From positions 685,200,583 through 685,264,582 of the forward strand of contig NC_081412.1 of NCBI RefSeq assembly GCF_030272615.1: 64,000 nt of DNA, in the 5' to 3' direction. This DNA comes from Cryptomeria japonica (taxonomy: Eukaryota > Streptophyta > Pinopsida > Cupressales > Cupressaceae). Below, in pieces: positions 31,530 to 43,570 of this stretch (position 1 is the stretch's first letter; each line of letters begins with the position of its first letter). The notes under the pieces were generated by a model, which saw only the letters and a list, made by a program, of their open reading frames with translations, was not told the origin of the DNA and did no database searches. The translations under genes were made by a program, and so were the position numbers.

Positions 31530-32474
31530 CAATCTAATCAAATTCAACTCGATCCAAGAAAATCAAATCAAATCAAATCAATCCATGAATCCAATATAAA
31601 GTTGCTAAGTCCTAGTCCTCATCTTCATCTAGCATCATCTCATTACTTTTTTTCAATAAAGTCTATCCAATCCCAACTTATCCCCCCATTCTCAGCATTT
31701 TTAGGTCACATGGCTACCCAAAATCCACATCCAAAATTCAAATCTTGGTATGAGAAAATGCTCATGGAAGTTCATGTATCAACCAATCAACCATCCACAT
31801 CTAGCTGATACATCCCTCAAAATTATCCAACTTTAACCTATCCATGTCTCCCATGCCATCCCATTTACCAAGTCAATCCCAATTCATCTCGTATCTCTTA
31901 TCCTTCTCACTCTATAATAGAATATATACTATCCACGGAACTAGATTCTTGAAACAAGCATCATGTGTAGTCCCCCCATCCTGTTGCACTCTACACTTGG
32001 GGGCAAGCTTCATCCATGTTGTCCTACCATCTACATTATCCATATCCATTATCCTCTACCCACATCCTATCTAATTTCATCCTCCTTTCGTATCTTTGGT
32101 CTTGACTATCCTATCCATATCCTCCATCTCATATCCCTCATCCTATCCAAATTCATCCCTCATTCCTACCTTTGGTCTTGATCTGTCATTGGTCCCCCTC
32201 CATTTATCCTATATCCACAAACCAATCCCATCATATCATATCATATTCCCCATCCTATCCAATCATATTCAATCATTTATCCCCCTCCCATTTTATCCAA
32301 TCCATTTATGACCCCCATCACACTAAGCTTTTCCCATCTATCTGAGATTATACTAACTCACACGTAATCCAAATACCCATCCATATTGTGTTAATAAAAT
32401 CCAAGCATCAATCCTCTCACCTAGAGATCTTGCACACCATCTTGTCTCTTACATCTATAAATCTATTTGTATCA
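31530..32474 (+). other. Element B interior after T, with a short gag-like start
   Basis: Mostly C- and T-rich low-complexity sequence (cctatcc, atatcc). An ATG at 31710 opens MATQNPHPKFKSWYEKMLME for 33 codons before TAG. A related peptide (NPHSKIMSWFDKMTMEF on the minus strand near 61650-61690) occurs in the relic at the right end of the window, so this may be the truncated N-terminus of a gag. Near 31985-32015 cactctacacttgggggcaa resembles a purine-tract region. Confidence 0.45.
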
Positions 32475-32640
32475 TGCCCATCGAGATGCATCCTTCCCAT
32501 GTCTAGCAATTTATCCAAATCCATCTGCTTGCCCATTGGAATGCATCCTTCCCATTTCTAGCAGTTTATCCAAATCTATCTCCCTGCCCATTGGGATGTA
32601 ACATTCCCATGTCTAGTAGCCTAACCAAATCCATGTCCTA
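32475..32640 (+). repeat. Three-copy 55-bp tandem repeat
   Basis: TGCCCA-T-C/T-G/A-GATG-type units start at 32475, 32530 and 32585, each with cattcccatgtctag or similar and an atccaaatcc core. Confidence 0.85.
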
Positions 32641-32689
32641 CTCTTGGAAAGAGAAATCAATTGGTCATGTGCATTTTATTTTCATGATT

Positions 32690-32880
32690 GAGATTTTCGC
32701 TCTGACTTTTTATCTTGTGTCCATTGATCTTGCTTGATATATTTTCTCTTAGATTTTATATGTGCACAAGAGCTCAACAAAGAACAGAAATGTGGTCGCA
32801 AGTAGGATCGCATATGAAAGTTCGAAAGTGTAGTGTAGTCAAATAATCATCGGGGTGCATAGTTTGATTTTTCATCCCCA
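32690..32880 (-). mobile_element. Fragment of the element C 3' LTR
   Basis: The minus strand carries ttctttgttgagctcttgtg and the following tatcaagcaagatcaatgg, matching the T LTR at about 15853-15911, with the gcgatcctacttgcgacc segment before it. Both LTR ends are missing. Confidence 0.75.
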
Positions 32881-33764
32881 ATTAGTAAGGACTTTTGTAA
32901 TTCTTGTTGATCCAAGTCTAGAAGCGAAGTGGAAATGGAATGAGTGGATGAAATGGTAAGGCTATGTGAGTTCTCAAGAGGGTTGGCGATGCGCTCAATA
33001 GATTCTTTGTCGGAACCACTCTTAGGACTATTGATATCAAGATTTGCTTGCACCACTAGAGGAGATTTGCATTCATACTTAGTAGCCACAACACTAGGTG
33101 GTTCACACCCAATTCCTTGGCATTGAAAATTGTTTATAGATTGTTCCTGTCAACTAAATGTCTTAGGAGATAGTGGGAGTTGATCAACATGAAATATATA
33201 CTCACCACATCCCATGTCTTTAACCCTGAAATTTTCTTTGAGCTCTATTTGTTTTGATGTAGAAGCTTTCAATGATTTTGGATCCACATATGCTGAAGAT
33301 GGAACAACCTCTCGATTGACTGGTATTGTTATTTCTAATCTAGGTCACAAATTGTTGCAATATATAAATGGATTTGGATCAGCTTTCACGATCACTTCAA
33401 CTCCATTGTGTGGAAACTTGATACATCGATGATATGTAGATGGGACTACGCTCATCTCATGAATCCATGGATGTCCTAGCAATATGTTGTATGTGAGATC
33501 TAAGTCTAGGACTTAACAAACCACATCCTTTGTAACTGGCCCAACCCTGAGAGGCAAGGTGACTGTGCCTTTGGATGAATGCTCTTCATCATCATATGCC
33601 TTGATGGTGATTGCATGTGTAAAATTTACAACCTTTTCAAAATATCCCAATTGTTTAATAGTGTTCAATGTACAAATGTTTAGACCTGCTCCTCCATCTA
33701 TCAGGACTTGTTTTATTCGATGTTTGTGTTGGAAGGCTTCAATGTGTAAAGATGCATTATGTGG
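32881..33764 (-). pseudogene. Element C protease and unknown tail
   Basis: Continues the C gag frame on the minus strand. The protease active site is intact as VLIDGGAGLNICTL near 33660-33700, followed by YNILLGHPWIHEM and KFPHNGVEVIVK. After a GEYIF segment the similarity to T stops. An unfamiliar tail runs to 32847 (KYECKSPLVVQANLD, then NPLENSHSLTISSTHS, ending SNYAPR). It ends close to the LTR fragment, so the deletion or original design removed all of RT and integrase. Several in-frame stops are present. Confidence 0.75.
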
Positions 33765-36269
33765 TTAGCTTACAGATGCATCGTCAGCTTCTGTGAATGT
33801 AAGGGAGTATGGAACAGAAAGGTATCCCACCATGGCTTGAAATTGGTCCACGTTCAGATCAGTAGGGATAGAAGTGTCTCTCAAAGTTTTGTCAAGAATG
33901 GCTTTATGTGTAGGGGATATGCATAAAAGCTCAAGGATTGAGATAAGCGCGGGTGTCTTCCCTAACTGCTCTACAAGGTCATACTCAGGTTTGGTTGATG
34001 AAGAAGTGGTGTTTTTAGTTGGAGTACCTTGCAAAGTGAATTTACCTTGACGAGTTGTAACATTACATTCAGAGGTAGGTTTGGAAGAAGATCCAATGCC
34101 TTTTAGGACAATCTTGGGTCTTTGGGTAGAATTCTCAGGCGTTTTGTCCTTGATGATAATGGTAGAGACATAATTGTCCATCAAAATATGATTGATAGTT
34201 GAATCATAGTTATAAGATGCTCTGGTATAGTTGGTTTGGTCATCTGTGTCTTTAGCTTTTCCCTTGTCATGTTTTGGGAATGGTTCTTTAAACATCTCAT
34301 GTTCTTGATTAGATGAGTGTCCTTCAATCTCCATGTCATCTCTATCAATGAGATCTTGTATGATGTTCTTCAATCGATGACAGTTTCCTATTTTGTGTCC
34401 CTTTCTTTTATGAAATTCATAATATTCATCATCATTCCACCAATTTGGTTTAACTGTTGGCTCATATGGAGGCAAATCTAGAATTATTATGATTTTGTTT
34501 GCCACTAGCTTTTTGAAAACTGACTCAAGTGGTTCTCCCAATGGAGTGTACTTCCTTCGTGACTTTGAAGTTGTTTGAGTATTCACTTGATTGTTTGTAG
34601 GGCTTAATCTAGAAAAAATGATTTTAGGTCGTACTGTATTGGCATCCACAACACCATCATTGACTATGTTCTTGTTTTTATTCCAAAATCTTGGTTTATC
34701 TTTTCCTTTAAAGTCATCTTTGTTTTCTTTGAATATCTTAATGACTCCTTGTTCAATTAGGACCTTTTATGTCGCTAAGCCCTTTTCAATGACGTCCTTG
34801 AAGGTGGTCAAACAAGCTTTTCTTAGGTCATAACCAATGTCTTTGTTAACATTTTGGGTGGACATCTCTACAATTTATTTTTGTGGAATTTCACAGGAGC
34901 ATCTGCTGGCTAGATTCCTCCATCTTTGTACAAATGATGAAAAAGACTCTCCATCCCTTTGCTTGGTGTTGCACAAAGTAGTGACTTATATATTTGTCTC
35001 TATGTTGTATGAGAAATGTTGGATAAATGCGTCTACTAAGTCACCCCATGACTTAATTCCAGGTGGAAGTTGGGAGAACCATTCCATAGCTTGATCACCT
35101 AAACTTTGTGGGAATAATCTCATCAAATATGTCTCTTCTACTGCTACCTCAATGAAAGCTGTGAAAAACTGTCTTATCTGTGCCTTAGGATCTCCTTTTC
35201 CTCTGTACTTATCGAACTTAGGCATCACGAAATGTGTAGGAAATGGAGGCATTAGAATGCTTTTGTCAAATGGATAGGGACATATGTCTCTCATTGTGTA
35301 TGTTGGCTTCGGTGTATTTATGTCCTCCATTTTCTTTTGCAAGTCCTTAATTTGCTATTCCAATTTATTCTTAGGTGGAGATCGACTTCTTGAACCATAC
35401 CCCATGCCTGAACCAATGTGTGGAGGAGCATGTTGCATATATAGATGATATTGATCATACACATGTTCATATGGAGGAGGTCTATAGTGATGTTGCGTAT
35501 ATGGACCACTTGGTATAGAGTCATGTTGAGGAACGGAATATCTTCTTTGTCCATGTATACCATACTCTATAGGCATGTCATGAGTTTGTTCTAGTGTGTT
35601 GCCCCCAAATTTGACGTGGGGTTTCCTTGTGTCCAAATTTTGAGCATGCCTTTGAATATCCAATTGCTTTAGTGGTTGATCCTTAGCATTGGTATGTGAT
35701 TGAGTATATTTTTTTGCATAAGACTTCCATAATGGTCTGCGAAGGTGAGTATCATATGCTTGACCTTGTCTATGTAGGACCTCTGGTTTTTGAAACAAAG
35801 ATGATGGTGATTCAGGCACCATATGTGGTCCTTTATTGCCTCCACTATTAGGCCTCCTTTGATCCATACTGAGGTGAGGTTGTTGCAAAGGTCGATTTTC
35901 CATTATTTGAGACATGTCAAAATTATGAGGGATCTTGGCTCCACTATGTGCCATCACTTGTAAGAAATATTGTCTATCCCTTCTCATTATTTCCTCAACC
36001 AATCTATTGAAACGAGGATCCATAATGGTGTCTTCCACTTCTGCTGAATGTATAGAAAAGTTGTCCATATTGTCATTGTGTGTATCATTGTTGTTTGTAG
36101 TGTCCATGTGCTCAACATTTGAAATGTTTCTATAAGCATCCATGTTAGGTAATGTAGTATGATGAGAATTGAAAAAGATATCATTGTCATATTCATAGGA
36201 ACTCATGTTTGTGGACTCTTGAGCCTCTTTAGTTTCTCTCCTAGATTTTTGGGAACGAGTTTTAACCAT
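33765..36269 (-). pseudogene. gag: Element C gag
   Basis: Close homologue of the T gag. It starts MVKTRSQKSRRETKEAQEST at 36269. Open stretches are 35355-36269, 34986-35342 (core PTHFVMPKFDKYRGKGDPKA) and 33765-34649, the last with the knuckle YEFHKRKGHKIGNC (first Cys changed to Tyr). In this copy gag reads through into the protease (EYDLVEQLGKTPALIS), where T has a TGA. It carries at least two further stops and a shift near 34750-34985. Confidence 0.88.
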
Positions 36270-36879
36270 GAACTAGGTATTGACCAAGATGTGTGAGACT
36301 AGATGAAAATGGAAAGAGTATGGAAGACCAAGAGTTGGATGGAATGTAAATGAATCTGAGGTGTACTTGCAATGTCCAAAGTGTAAGACCAAGTATGTAT
36401 GTAGTAGAGGAGGTGTGGCTTCCAAAGAGATGATAGTTTCTCTTGATGAGGTAAGCTGACCTTTACTCTAAGTAAGACCAAATGCGACCCAAAGGTGATA
36501 GACCTTGATGAGGGACCACTTAGCAAAATGTTGTTGTATGAAGTGTGTTGACAAAGTATGATGAGGGCAAGCAAGTGACCTTTTGACTCAAGTTTAGACA
36601 AATCTAAATGTAATGTAAGGTGTACAGCAATGATGGATTTTGTGAGACCCCCAAAGATAGGTTGAATTCTAGATGAAATTCTAAAGAAATAACTTAGGAA
36701 GCTCAAGAATTCTGAAACTGACTGTTCTGGTTTGTTGGACTGTAAAAAAAATTTCAATTCTGAACACAAATGTGTTTGTATACTTCACAGACATGGTTCT
36801 GAAATCTAAGTGCAATTTTTCCAATTTGTGAAGTTGTTGTTGTGACCAAATCTGAATTTGTATAGCTCGAGTGACTAAA
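36270..36879 (-). other. Element C leader remnant
   Basis: Aligns on the minus strand with the T leader at about 17620-18333 (gatttggtcacaac, gtctgtgaagtatac, cagaattgaaa). It is joined directly to the LTR near 36870-36880, so the LTR end, primer site and first part of the leader are deleted. The 156-codon frame at 36299-36769 is a by-product. Confidence 0.7.
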
Positions 36880-37618
36880 TAGATTCAACCACAAAACCCT
36901 AGCCTAACAACAACAAAGATCCACCATAACATATGAAGATTACCTAAGACAATGCAAATCAAATGAAATCACAAGTATTATACCATCACATATCCAATAG
37001 GGTTTGAATCTCCATTCTTCCTATCTCCATTGATCTTGCTTTATATATTTGCTCTCAGATTTCATGTGCACAAGAGCTCAACAAAGAACAAAAATGTGGT
37101 TGCAATTATGCTTGATCGCATATGAAAGAGTGTAGTCAATGGATCAGGATGCATAGATTGATTAGGGTTGATAATGAAGGAAGTATCCTCTTATATAGAA
37201 GACACTATATGAAATGGAGGGATAAGATTGAGAGGTGTAAAAGATAAATGGTCGGCTATGATTAGAGGGTAGGTAGAGGAAATAATAAAATAATGAGAGG
37301 GTAGGTAGTGTATGAATTAAGAGATGAATGACATTTGTCATAGGTAGAAGAGGCTAATGAATTAATTAAATAAATAAAGATTTATTTAATTAATAGAAGA
37401 AGTGGGATCAATTAAATAAATAAAAGTATTTATTTAATTTAGGAAAAGGTAATTTAAATAAATAAAAGTATTTATTTAAATGAGAAATAAGGCTAGAAGA
37501 GGATAAATGAATTAATTAAATAAATAAAGATTTATTTAATTAATAGAAGAATTAGGCTAAAATAATTAAATAAATAAAATATTTATTTAATTAGACATGA
37601 TAATTTTAGGTGTCTACA
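36880..37618 (-). mobile_element. 5' LTR of element C (3' end deleted)
   Basis: On the minus strand it starts TGTAGACACCTAAAATTATC at 37618 and shows the AT palindromes, a tatataag TATA-like box near 37195, and the gctagggttttgtggttg segment, all as in the T LTR. Confidence 0.85.
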
Positions 37619-38665
37619 TTTACTGTAGTTCAATAATTAATTTATTATTAAATTAATTATTTCCCCATTCTTCTAAAGTCACCTCAACCATTATTTCTTC
37701 TAAAACCCACTTAGTTAATTAATTTTAATTGATTAACCTAACTAAAGTGATTCCTACAAGTCACTTCTCTAATCCTCACTTAGCCTAATTAATTCTTCCT
37801 TAAAGCATGCTTATCATTATTCTCCAATTTTATATTCCTCCACTCATTCTCTCTCATCATGTCACATCCTCCTAACTTTCCCACTTGCATTATAATCACT
37901 CATTAAGCCACCTAATCAATCCCCTTAATCATTTTCACATCCCTAATCACCTTGATCCTTTCAAAGAAATTCAAATTCTTTTAATCTCCCCATGCATCCT
38001 CTTATTTTGGAATTTTGAATTCCTTCTTCTTTCCCCCAAGGAATTTCATATTCCTTTTTTCTCTTCCCAATGTCCTTTGGAGCTCTTCCCCATGTACCTT
38101 GAGAGGTGTGGAAACAAGAAATGTCTTTATGGTATATCTCTTGGTCTCCACACCTTGTCCTCGCAATCCATGTGCTCCCTCTCAAATCGATCTCAACCCT
38201 TCATCCTAAAATCAATCTTGGCCTTTCATTTTGGCCTCCTCCAATCTATAAATTGGAGTCTCCTCTCCTCACAAAATCATCCACTTTTCATACATTCTTA
38301 TGATGTCCATTTCATCCCTTGATCCACTTCTCATATAATCTTATGTTGTTAATTTGGAATCCAAAATCATCCATCACACCATCATAATGCCCAAATCTTC
38401 TCTCATCTAATCCATATCCACCATCATTCAAATCCAACCAATCTTGTTGTGTGTGGAGAGAAATCCACATCCCAATCAAGGAGTTAATCCAAACTATTTA
38501 AGGAGGGGTGCATTCTTGGCATCACCAATAGCTCAATCATAGGAACAAGAGAGAACTCTCTCTTGCAAGGTATAAGAAGCTTGTTTTATACTTTATTTGT
38601 TTTTTTTTATGTTTATTTAGGTTTAAACTAACCATCTAACCTTGCATTGGTTTTGCCTTGCTTCA
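37619..38665 (+). mobile_element. 3' LTR of element B (first 120 bp missing)
   Basis: Direct repeat of about 11562-12617, ending TTGCTTCA before target copy CTTTC (38666-38670). The junction with element C at 37618/37619 replaces the LTR start. Confidence 0.88.
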
Positions 38666-38670
38666 CTTTC

Positions 38671-39525
38671 TTCATTCTCAACATATCTCATTGAAGGGCT
38701 CACAGATTTTTGGATTCTTCATTACTACTACCTTCAGTTTTCTCATCATCATCGGTCTTCCTCTTCCCTTGGGAGGAGGTTTTGTTTTCACTCTCGATGT
38801 CCATCACCCAATTGTAAGCATCGGCATACAAGGATGGAGGCAATACTTTTATTATCTTGCGCAGTGAGGGTATCAATCACTCAGTGAACCACCTCTTCTT
38901 CAACCCATCGGCTGGGTGGTTCTCTATCTTGTTCAGCTGCTCCTTGATCCGACGATTGTAAACATGTACATTATCATTTTTCCTTTTCTTGGTATTATAT
39001 ATTTCAGCCACGATCTTGTTGTCATCCCTCAGGAGTTTGAACTCCTCCTCAAATGCCTTTTTCAATTTACTCAACTCAAACTTGTCCTTAGCATCTACAT
39101 CTATGTACCAGTTAGTAGAAATTCCTTGAAAGGTGGTGAGAAATGCCTTCAGCCAATAATCTTGGTCATTTAGGCCATTCACCTCCCATATTTTTATACA
39201 TGTTTTACAATGTCATACAGGATCCTCTAATCCATCCCCTATAAATTTTAGGAGTTTCTACTTCTCCTAGGCATTCATCATTATTTTCACTTGGAAGGTA
39301 CCATGCATATTCGCCTTGTGTGTCAAACTTGAGGGTACTTCTTTGATCGCTATGTCTTGGTGCTTTCCTTGCACTCTCGGCCACACACACATCCTCTACA
39401 CGTCCACCTCCAACGCCCCAACACTCTAGGTACCTCCAGGCTCTATCTCGTCCCCACTCACTCTGGTTGAGGGTTGGAGGATCACCTAATCGCTTGGTCT
39501 TGACCACCCTATGGACTCTCCTCAC
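38671..39525 (-). pseudogene. gag: Gypsy H gag, N-terminal and core part
   Basis: Minus-strand frame 39205-39525 (MRRVHRVVKTKRLGDPPTLN on) is the N-terminus. Frame 38877-39182 carries the Retrotrans_gag core with DYWLKAFLTTFQGISTNWYI, FEEEFKLLRDDNK and a NRRIKEQLNKIENHP stretch. The two are shifted relative to each other. The rest of gag lies at 11090-11438, beyond insertion B. Confidence 0.8.
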
Positions 39526-39579
39526 TTTTAATGGGGTCTATGGGCATGAATCACTCAAGGTTGACCCAATTTATTTTAA

Positions 39580-39596
39580 GGAAATGATGCCAAAAA
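39580..39596 (-). other. Probable primer-binding site of gypsy H
   Basis: The minus strand reads tggcatcatttcc right after the 5' LTR end (agtggtaaatttttt). It is altered and its tRNA is unclear. Confidence 0.45.
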
Positions 39597-39940
39597 ATTT
39601 ACCACTACAACTGGTAAATTAAACACAAGAAATAATAATGTATATGAGAATGCACACCAGACACGATAGTAAAATATTTTTATTCGCACATGCAATTATT
39701 ACAGAGAAGAAGACCAGAGATGGTCGGCCAAGGATTAAAATAGATCTGACTATACCATACTACCTTCTTTAGTAGTACACAACATATTCAAAGAACCTGA
39801 CGGTTGTAAAGAGGTCCACAACTGTCAACCAACTGACACATAACTACTCGAGAGTGACAACCCTCTTAATAAAATTAATTAATACTTGTCGAGTAACCAA
39901 AATTATCTAACATAACAATAAGCGTTTTATGCCAAATACA
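39597..39940 (-). mobile_element. 5' LTR of gypsy H
   Basis: 344-bp direct repeat of 7932-8278. On the minus strand it starts TGTATTTGGCATAAAACGC. The bases after its right end (AAGGA, 39941-39945) are the right copy of the target duplication made in the copia A integrase. Confidence 0.8.
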
Positions 39941-39945
39941 AAGGA

Positions 39946-40690
39946 ACATCTACAAGACCAAACACATTAGAATGAATAAGATCCAAAACACCACAAGATT
40001 TATGAGAACTCGAGTAAAACTGAATGTAGTTTTATTTTCCATAAATGCAATGCTCACAGAAATCAAAGTCAAGATTATAATCATTCAAACCTTCAAGAAG
40101 GTTTTTATTTTTCAAGGTCCTTAGACCCTTTTCTCCAACGTGGAAAAGTCTTTGGTGTCATAACATAGTCTTATTTGTAGGTAACTTTTTCTTTAGAAGA
40201 AAGAGAACCCTTAGGTACCCAAAACCCATGTCCATCCGCTGAAGGTGAAATCCTCAAATCTTCCGATGAAGTATCCACAGATTTATTTTTTATAGAAGTG
40301 CTATTACACTCAACAGTATATGCCTCTAGCTTATACAAAGTGTTGAACCTGACACCTCTAGCAATCATCATAGCACCCTTAATCATCTTACATCCTGCAT
40401 CAAAAAAGACTACCTGCACACCCACATCTATCAGTTTTCTCACAAATAATAAATTTCATTTTAATCTAGGGATATGCAACACACCTCTAATACTTTTTAC
40501 TCTACCATCAAGAAAATTGATCCTAACTTTACCTCAACCAACAATGTCTAAATGTGAATCATCACCCAAGTACACCTTACCTCCATTAAATTCTTCATAT
40601 TCAAAAAAACAATCTCTATTGGAAGTCATATGAAAATATGCACGTGAGTCAATTAACCATGCATCATTACCTACATGAGTAGACAAAGCT
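39946..40690 (-). pseudogene. Copia A protease, pre-integrase and integrase N-terminus
   Basis: Minus strand: AWLIDSRAYFHMTSNRDCFF is the copia protease site (DSG to DSR, so inactive). Then comes the region at 40171-40443 with VFFDAGCKMIKGAMMIARG (pre-integrase), then near 39960-40110 the zinc-binding end (FCEHCIYGKQ) and SCGVLDLIHSNVFGLVDV in broken frames. It stops at the insertion junction. The reading frame across the junction with 5817 lines up once one 5-bp target copy is removed. Confidence 0.85.
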
Positions 40691-41508
40691 ACAATGAATG
40701 CATCACCATCTTCCTTCTCAGACTCAGAATCATAATCAAACTTCTTATTTTTCTTCTTCTTTTCTTCTTTGCAGTTCTTACAGTTGTGACCTGAATTACC
40801 ACAATTCCAACAAATAACTTTGGAATTTCCAAAAGATTTCTATCTCCTTCTAGATTTGGACTTATTGCTCTTCTCATTCTTCTTACCATTTTCCTTAGGT
40901 CTTCCACGAACAGTTAGGGATTCCTTCAAACTAATGGATACTTTCCTCCACATCTCTTCACCAAATAGGGCACCCACCACATCTTCAGACTTAAAAATAA
41001 CAAAATTACTACCGATAGCCATAACAAGAGAATCCCACGAATCAGGAAAAGAACAAAGTAAGATCTAGCATTTCTCCTCTTCGTCCATCTTAACACCAAA
41101 AGATACCAATCAAGCCACCAACATATTAAATGATTCTAGGTGGTCTATAACTCATCCACCCTCTTCCATTCTCAAGGAATACAAGTTCTTCCTCAAAAAA
41201 ATCTAATTCATTAAAGATTTCACTTGATACATTTCACCAAGCTTAGTCCATAGCTTCTTTGCAGTGTTCTCTTCATAAACATTGATGAGTATAGAGTCTT
41301 CCAAGAATAATCTGATTAGACCCTTAGCTTTTTTATCCATAACATCATACTGAGTAGTAGCAGTAGGATCTACAAGTCTTGAGACATTTGCATCAATAGC
41401 ATCCCACAGATCTTGATCTATTAGAAAATTTTCCATCTTTAGCTTCTACGTCTCAAAATTACTTCTAGGAAATTTCTCCACCTCTATTCTCCCTAATGAA
41501 GTTTCCAT
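40691..41508 (-). pseudogene. gag: Copia A gag
   Basis: Starts METSLGRIEVEKF at 41508, continues LIDQDLWDAIDANVSRLVDP and AKKLWTKLGEMYQVKSL (41203-41436, the UBN2-type gag core), and ends with a CCHC knuckle CWNCGNSGHNCKNC at about 40767-40815. Stops and frameshifts lie between. Confidence 0.85.
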
Positions 41509-41610
41509 CTAAAAATTCTTCCAACAAGATCAAAAGTATCTTATGCGCAAGCTCCCACTCAAATCTCGATTGGTTAAAAAAAAATCCAACAACCCATGAC
41601 TGAAACCAAA

Positions 41611-41632
41611 GGTGATCAGACTCTAATACTAC
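41611..41632 (-). other. Primer-binding site of copia A
   Basis: The minus strand reads tagtattagagtctgatc, a mutated tggtatcagagc (complement of initiator tRNA-Met 3' end), two bases after the LTR end. Confidence 0.7.
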
Positions 41633-41633
41633 A

Positions 41634-42534
41634 TGTAAGGAAGTTAAGTAGCAGAACAACTTCCTACACTAACCTTGAGAGGAGGGTAATGCAAAAAATT
41701 TATAGATTGTTACAACAATTACAAAAACTTAATAGAAATAAACATATATCATGCATACCACAACTTAGCATCACAGTCATTTACATGGGGAAAACCCTTT
41801 TGGGAGAAAAACCCCACACTCCAAAAGAATCTCAATATATTATTTAACAATTAATAACATATTACAATATATTTGCAGATAAATCTCTTCACAAGAGTAT
41901 CACTAATTAGAGATTCATAGGTAAATCGATAGCTATAAGACTCTTACACACAACCTCTATCTCACGCATCTCATATACAAGAGATATAATACAAGAAACT
42001 GTCAAATGGTATTACAAAACCATGGGCTAAAACCACCCAATAAAGTAGAGTTGACCTTATCTCCATTCAATATGCCTTATGATGTGTCAAAACACACATC
42101 AAAACGTGTTCCTCCCTTTTACAGCTCATTTATGTGTCTGATACAATTTATATTTCCTATTTCAGGAGCCCAAACGTTTGGAGGCCATAACTTGTGAACC
42201 GTGTGTCCAATTGACGAACCATTTGAATTATTGGAAAGCTTGCAAAGTTCTCTATCACCTCGTAACCTACTATTCTAGTTATTCCAAACTTTTAGGGAAT
42301 TTTGGAGCCTCTAAAGTCCTCAAAATTAAATTTAAACCTTTCATCGTGCCCTTTAAATATGAAAACTTTAATATCTTCAAAACTAGTCGTGATCTTGCAA
42401 TGAGAATTTATTGGAAAGATTATATAGCCAATTCAAATCTTTGAGGAGAATTTCGCACCATTTCATGCTAAAAAAAACTTACTATAAATAGTAGCCTCAT
42501 GTAAATGCAAGGTTGAGACACCATATTCCCAACA
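41634..42534 (-). mobile_element. 5' LTR of copia A
   Basis: On the minus strand it starts TGTTGGGAATATGG (42534) and ends CCTTACA (41634), 901 bp. It contains the copia-LTR segment tacatggggaaaacccttt with gggagaaaaaccccac near 41782-41815. Confidence 0.8.
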
Positions 42535-42943
42535 TGTATATAACCTATTTAGGGTATATAAACTATTGAGGGCATACATTTTAGGCAATATGGTGTAAGA
42601 AGATAGAGAGGTGAGGGGATAATCAAGAGAATGAGAGAGTTCATAAAGGGAGAGTGGAAAGGGGGAAGGGATATAACTAGAGAGGGGACATATAGAGAGG
42701 TGACAAATCTAAAGGTGGGTAGAGAGGTAAGAGAGAGGGGTAAGTAGATTGAGGGGATAAAAGAGGATATATGTGAAGAACTAGATAGGGGAGGGAGATA
42801 GAAGAGGAGAGAGAGAAGAACAAAGAGGAAGAGAGGGCTCAGGGGGGAGGGATTGAGAGGTATACATGGAGTGAGTGAGAGACCTAGAAAGGGGAGAGTT
42901 ACAGAGGTGAGGGAGAGAATGGAAAATGATAGAAATAAGTTAA

Positions 42944-42992
<49 letters not shown>

Positions 42993-43439
42993 AGGAGGTA
43001 GGGAGAGAGGTGGAGAGGGAGGGAAATAATGAGAGAGGGGAGAGAGATAGAGGTGAGAGACCTGGAGCCTAAGGAGAGAGGAGTGTGAGAAATAGGATAA
43101 GAGATAGAGGTGAGGGAGATAAAGGGGGAGAGAGGCGGTTAATGAGATAGGGAGGGAGAGGTACTGAGGTAAAGAGTGAGGGAAAGAGAGACCTAGATTT
43201 GGGGAGAGAAAGGGTGGGATGGAGAGGTAGTTCTTGAAATAATGGAGAGAGGAGGGAGATAAACAATAAGAGATAGGGAGGTAGGTATGTATAGAGATGG
43301 GGGTAAGGAGAGAAGGAAAGGTGGGAGAGACATAGAGAGATGAGAGCGAGTAGATAGAGATACGAGAGGGACTAAGAATAAGAGAGATTTGGGGAGGGAG
43401 ATAGATATGGGGGTAGAGAGAGAGAGAGAGAGAGAGAGA

Positions 43440-43570
43440 GAAGTATCAATATGGATAATACCCTAAACCCTATATATCTTAAATTATATACCATCAATAT
43501 TATACCCTTAATCCTCAACCCTATACCCTAAAACTTGTATCCTATAGCATATTCCCTAAACACTATACAA
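43440..43570 (-). repeat. Telomere-like degenerate block 1
   Basis: The plus strand shows taccctaaaccctat, ccctataccctaaaac and ccctaaacactat within 130 bp, near-matches to the plant telomere unit CCCTAAA. It begins agtatcaatatggataatac. Confidence 0.5.

Larger units (their letters stand above)
32690..37618 (-). mobile_element. Element C: truncated minus-strand relative of T inserted in the B 3' LTR
   Basis: 5' LTR 36880-37618, gag 34650-36269 and on, protease to about 33150, then a short LTR fragment (about 32690-32880). RT, RNase H and integrase are absent. Its primer site and about 1.5 kb of leader are also missing. Its left edge and the first 120 bp or so of the B 3' LTR were removed together, so no left target copy remains. 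Confidence 0.8.
11439..38665 (+). mobile_element. Element B: non-autonomous LTR element (LARD-like), split by T and C
   Basis: Bounded by target duplication CTTTC (11434-11438, 38666-38670). The interior without insertions is about 12618-15342 plus 31535-32690 and holds no RT, integrase or protease. It has the LTR start, primer-site type and a leader segment in common with T, but a longer LTR (about 1.18 kb). It looks like a satellite moved by T-like proteins; that is inference. Confidence 0.85.
7932..39940 (-). mobile_element. Gypsy H: old minus-strand Ty3/gypsy element split by B
   Basis: LTRs at both ends, polypurine tract at 8279-8300, primer site at 39580, gag and protease in two pieces. 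No RT or integrase is recognised in the own sequence (7932-11438 and 38671-39940, about 4.8 kb), so it is non-autonomous now. Confidence 0.75.
3330..42534 (-). mobile_element. Copia A: outermost element of the nested stack
   Basis: The two halves at 3330-5817 and 39946-42534 make one minus-strand Ty1/copia element (LTR, primer site, gag, protease, integrase, RT, RNase H, polypurine tract, LTR remnant). The halves meet inside the integrase core, where the inserted block is flanked by AATGA and AAGGA. Confidence 0.85.
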
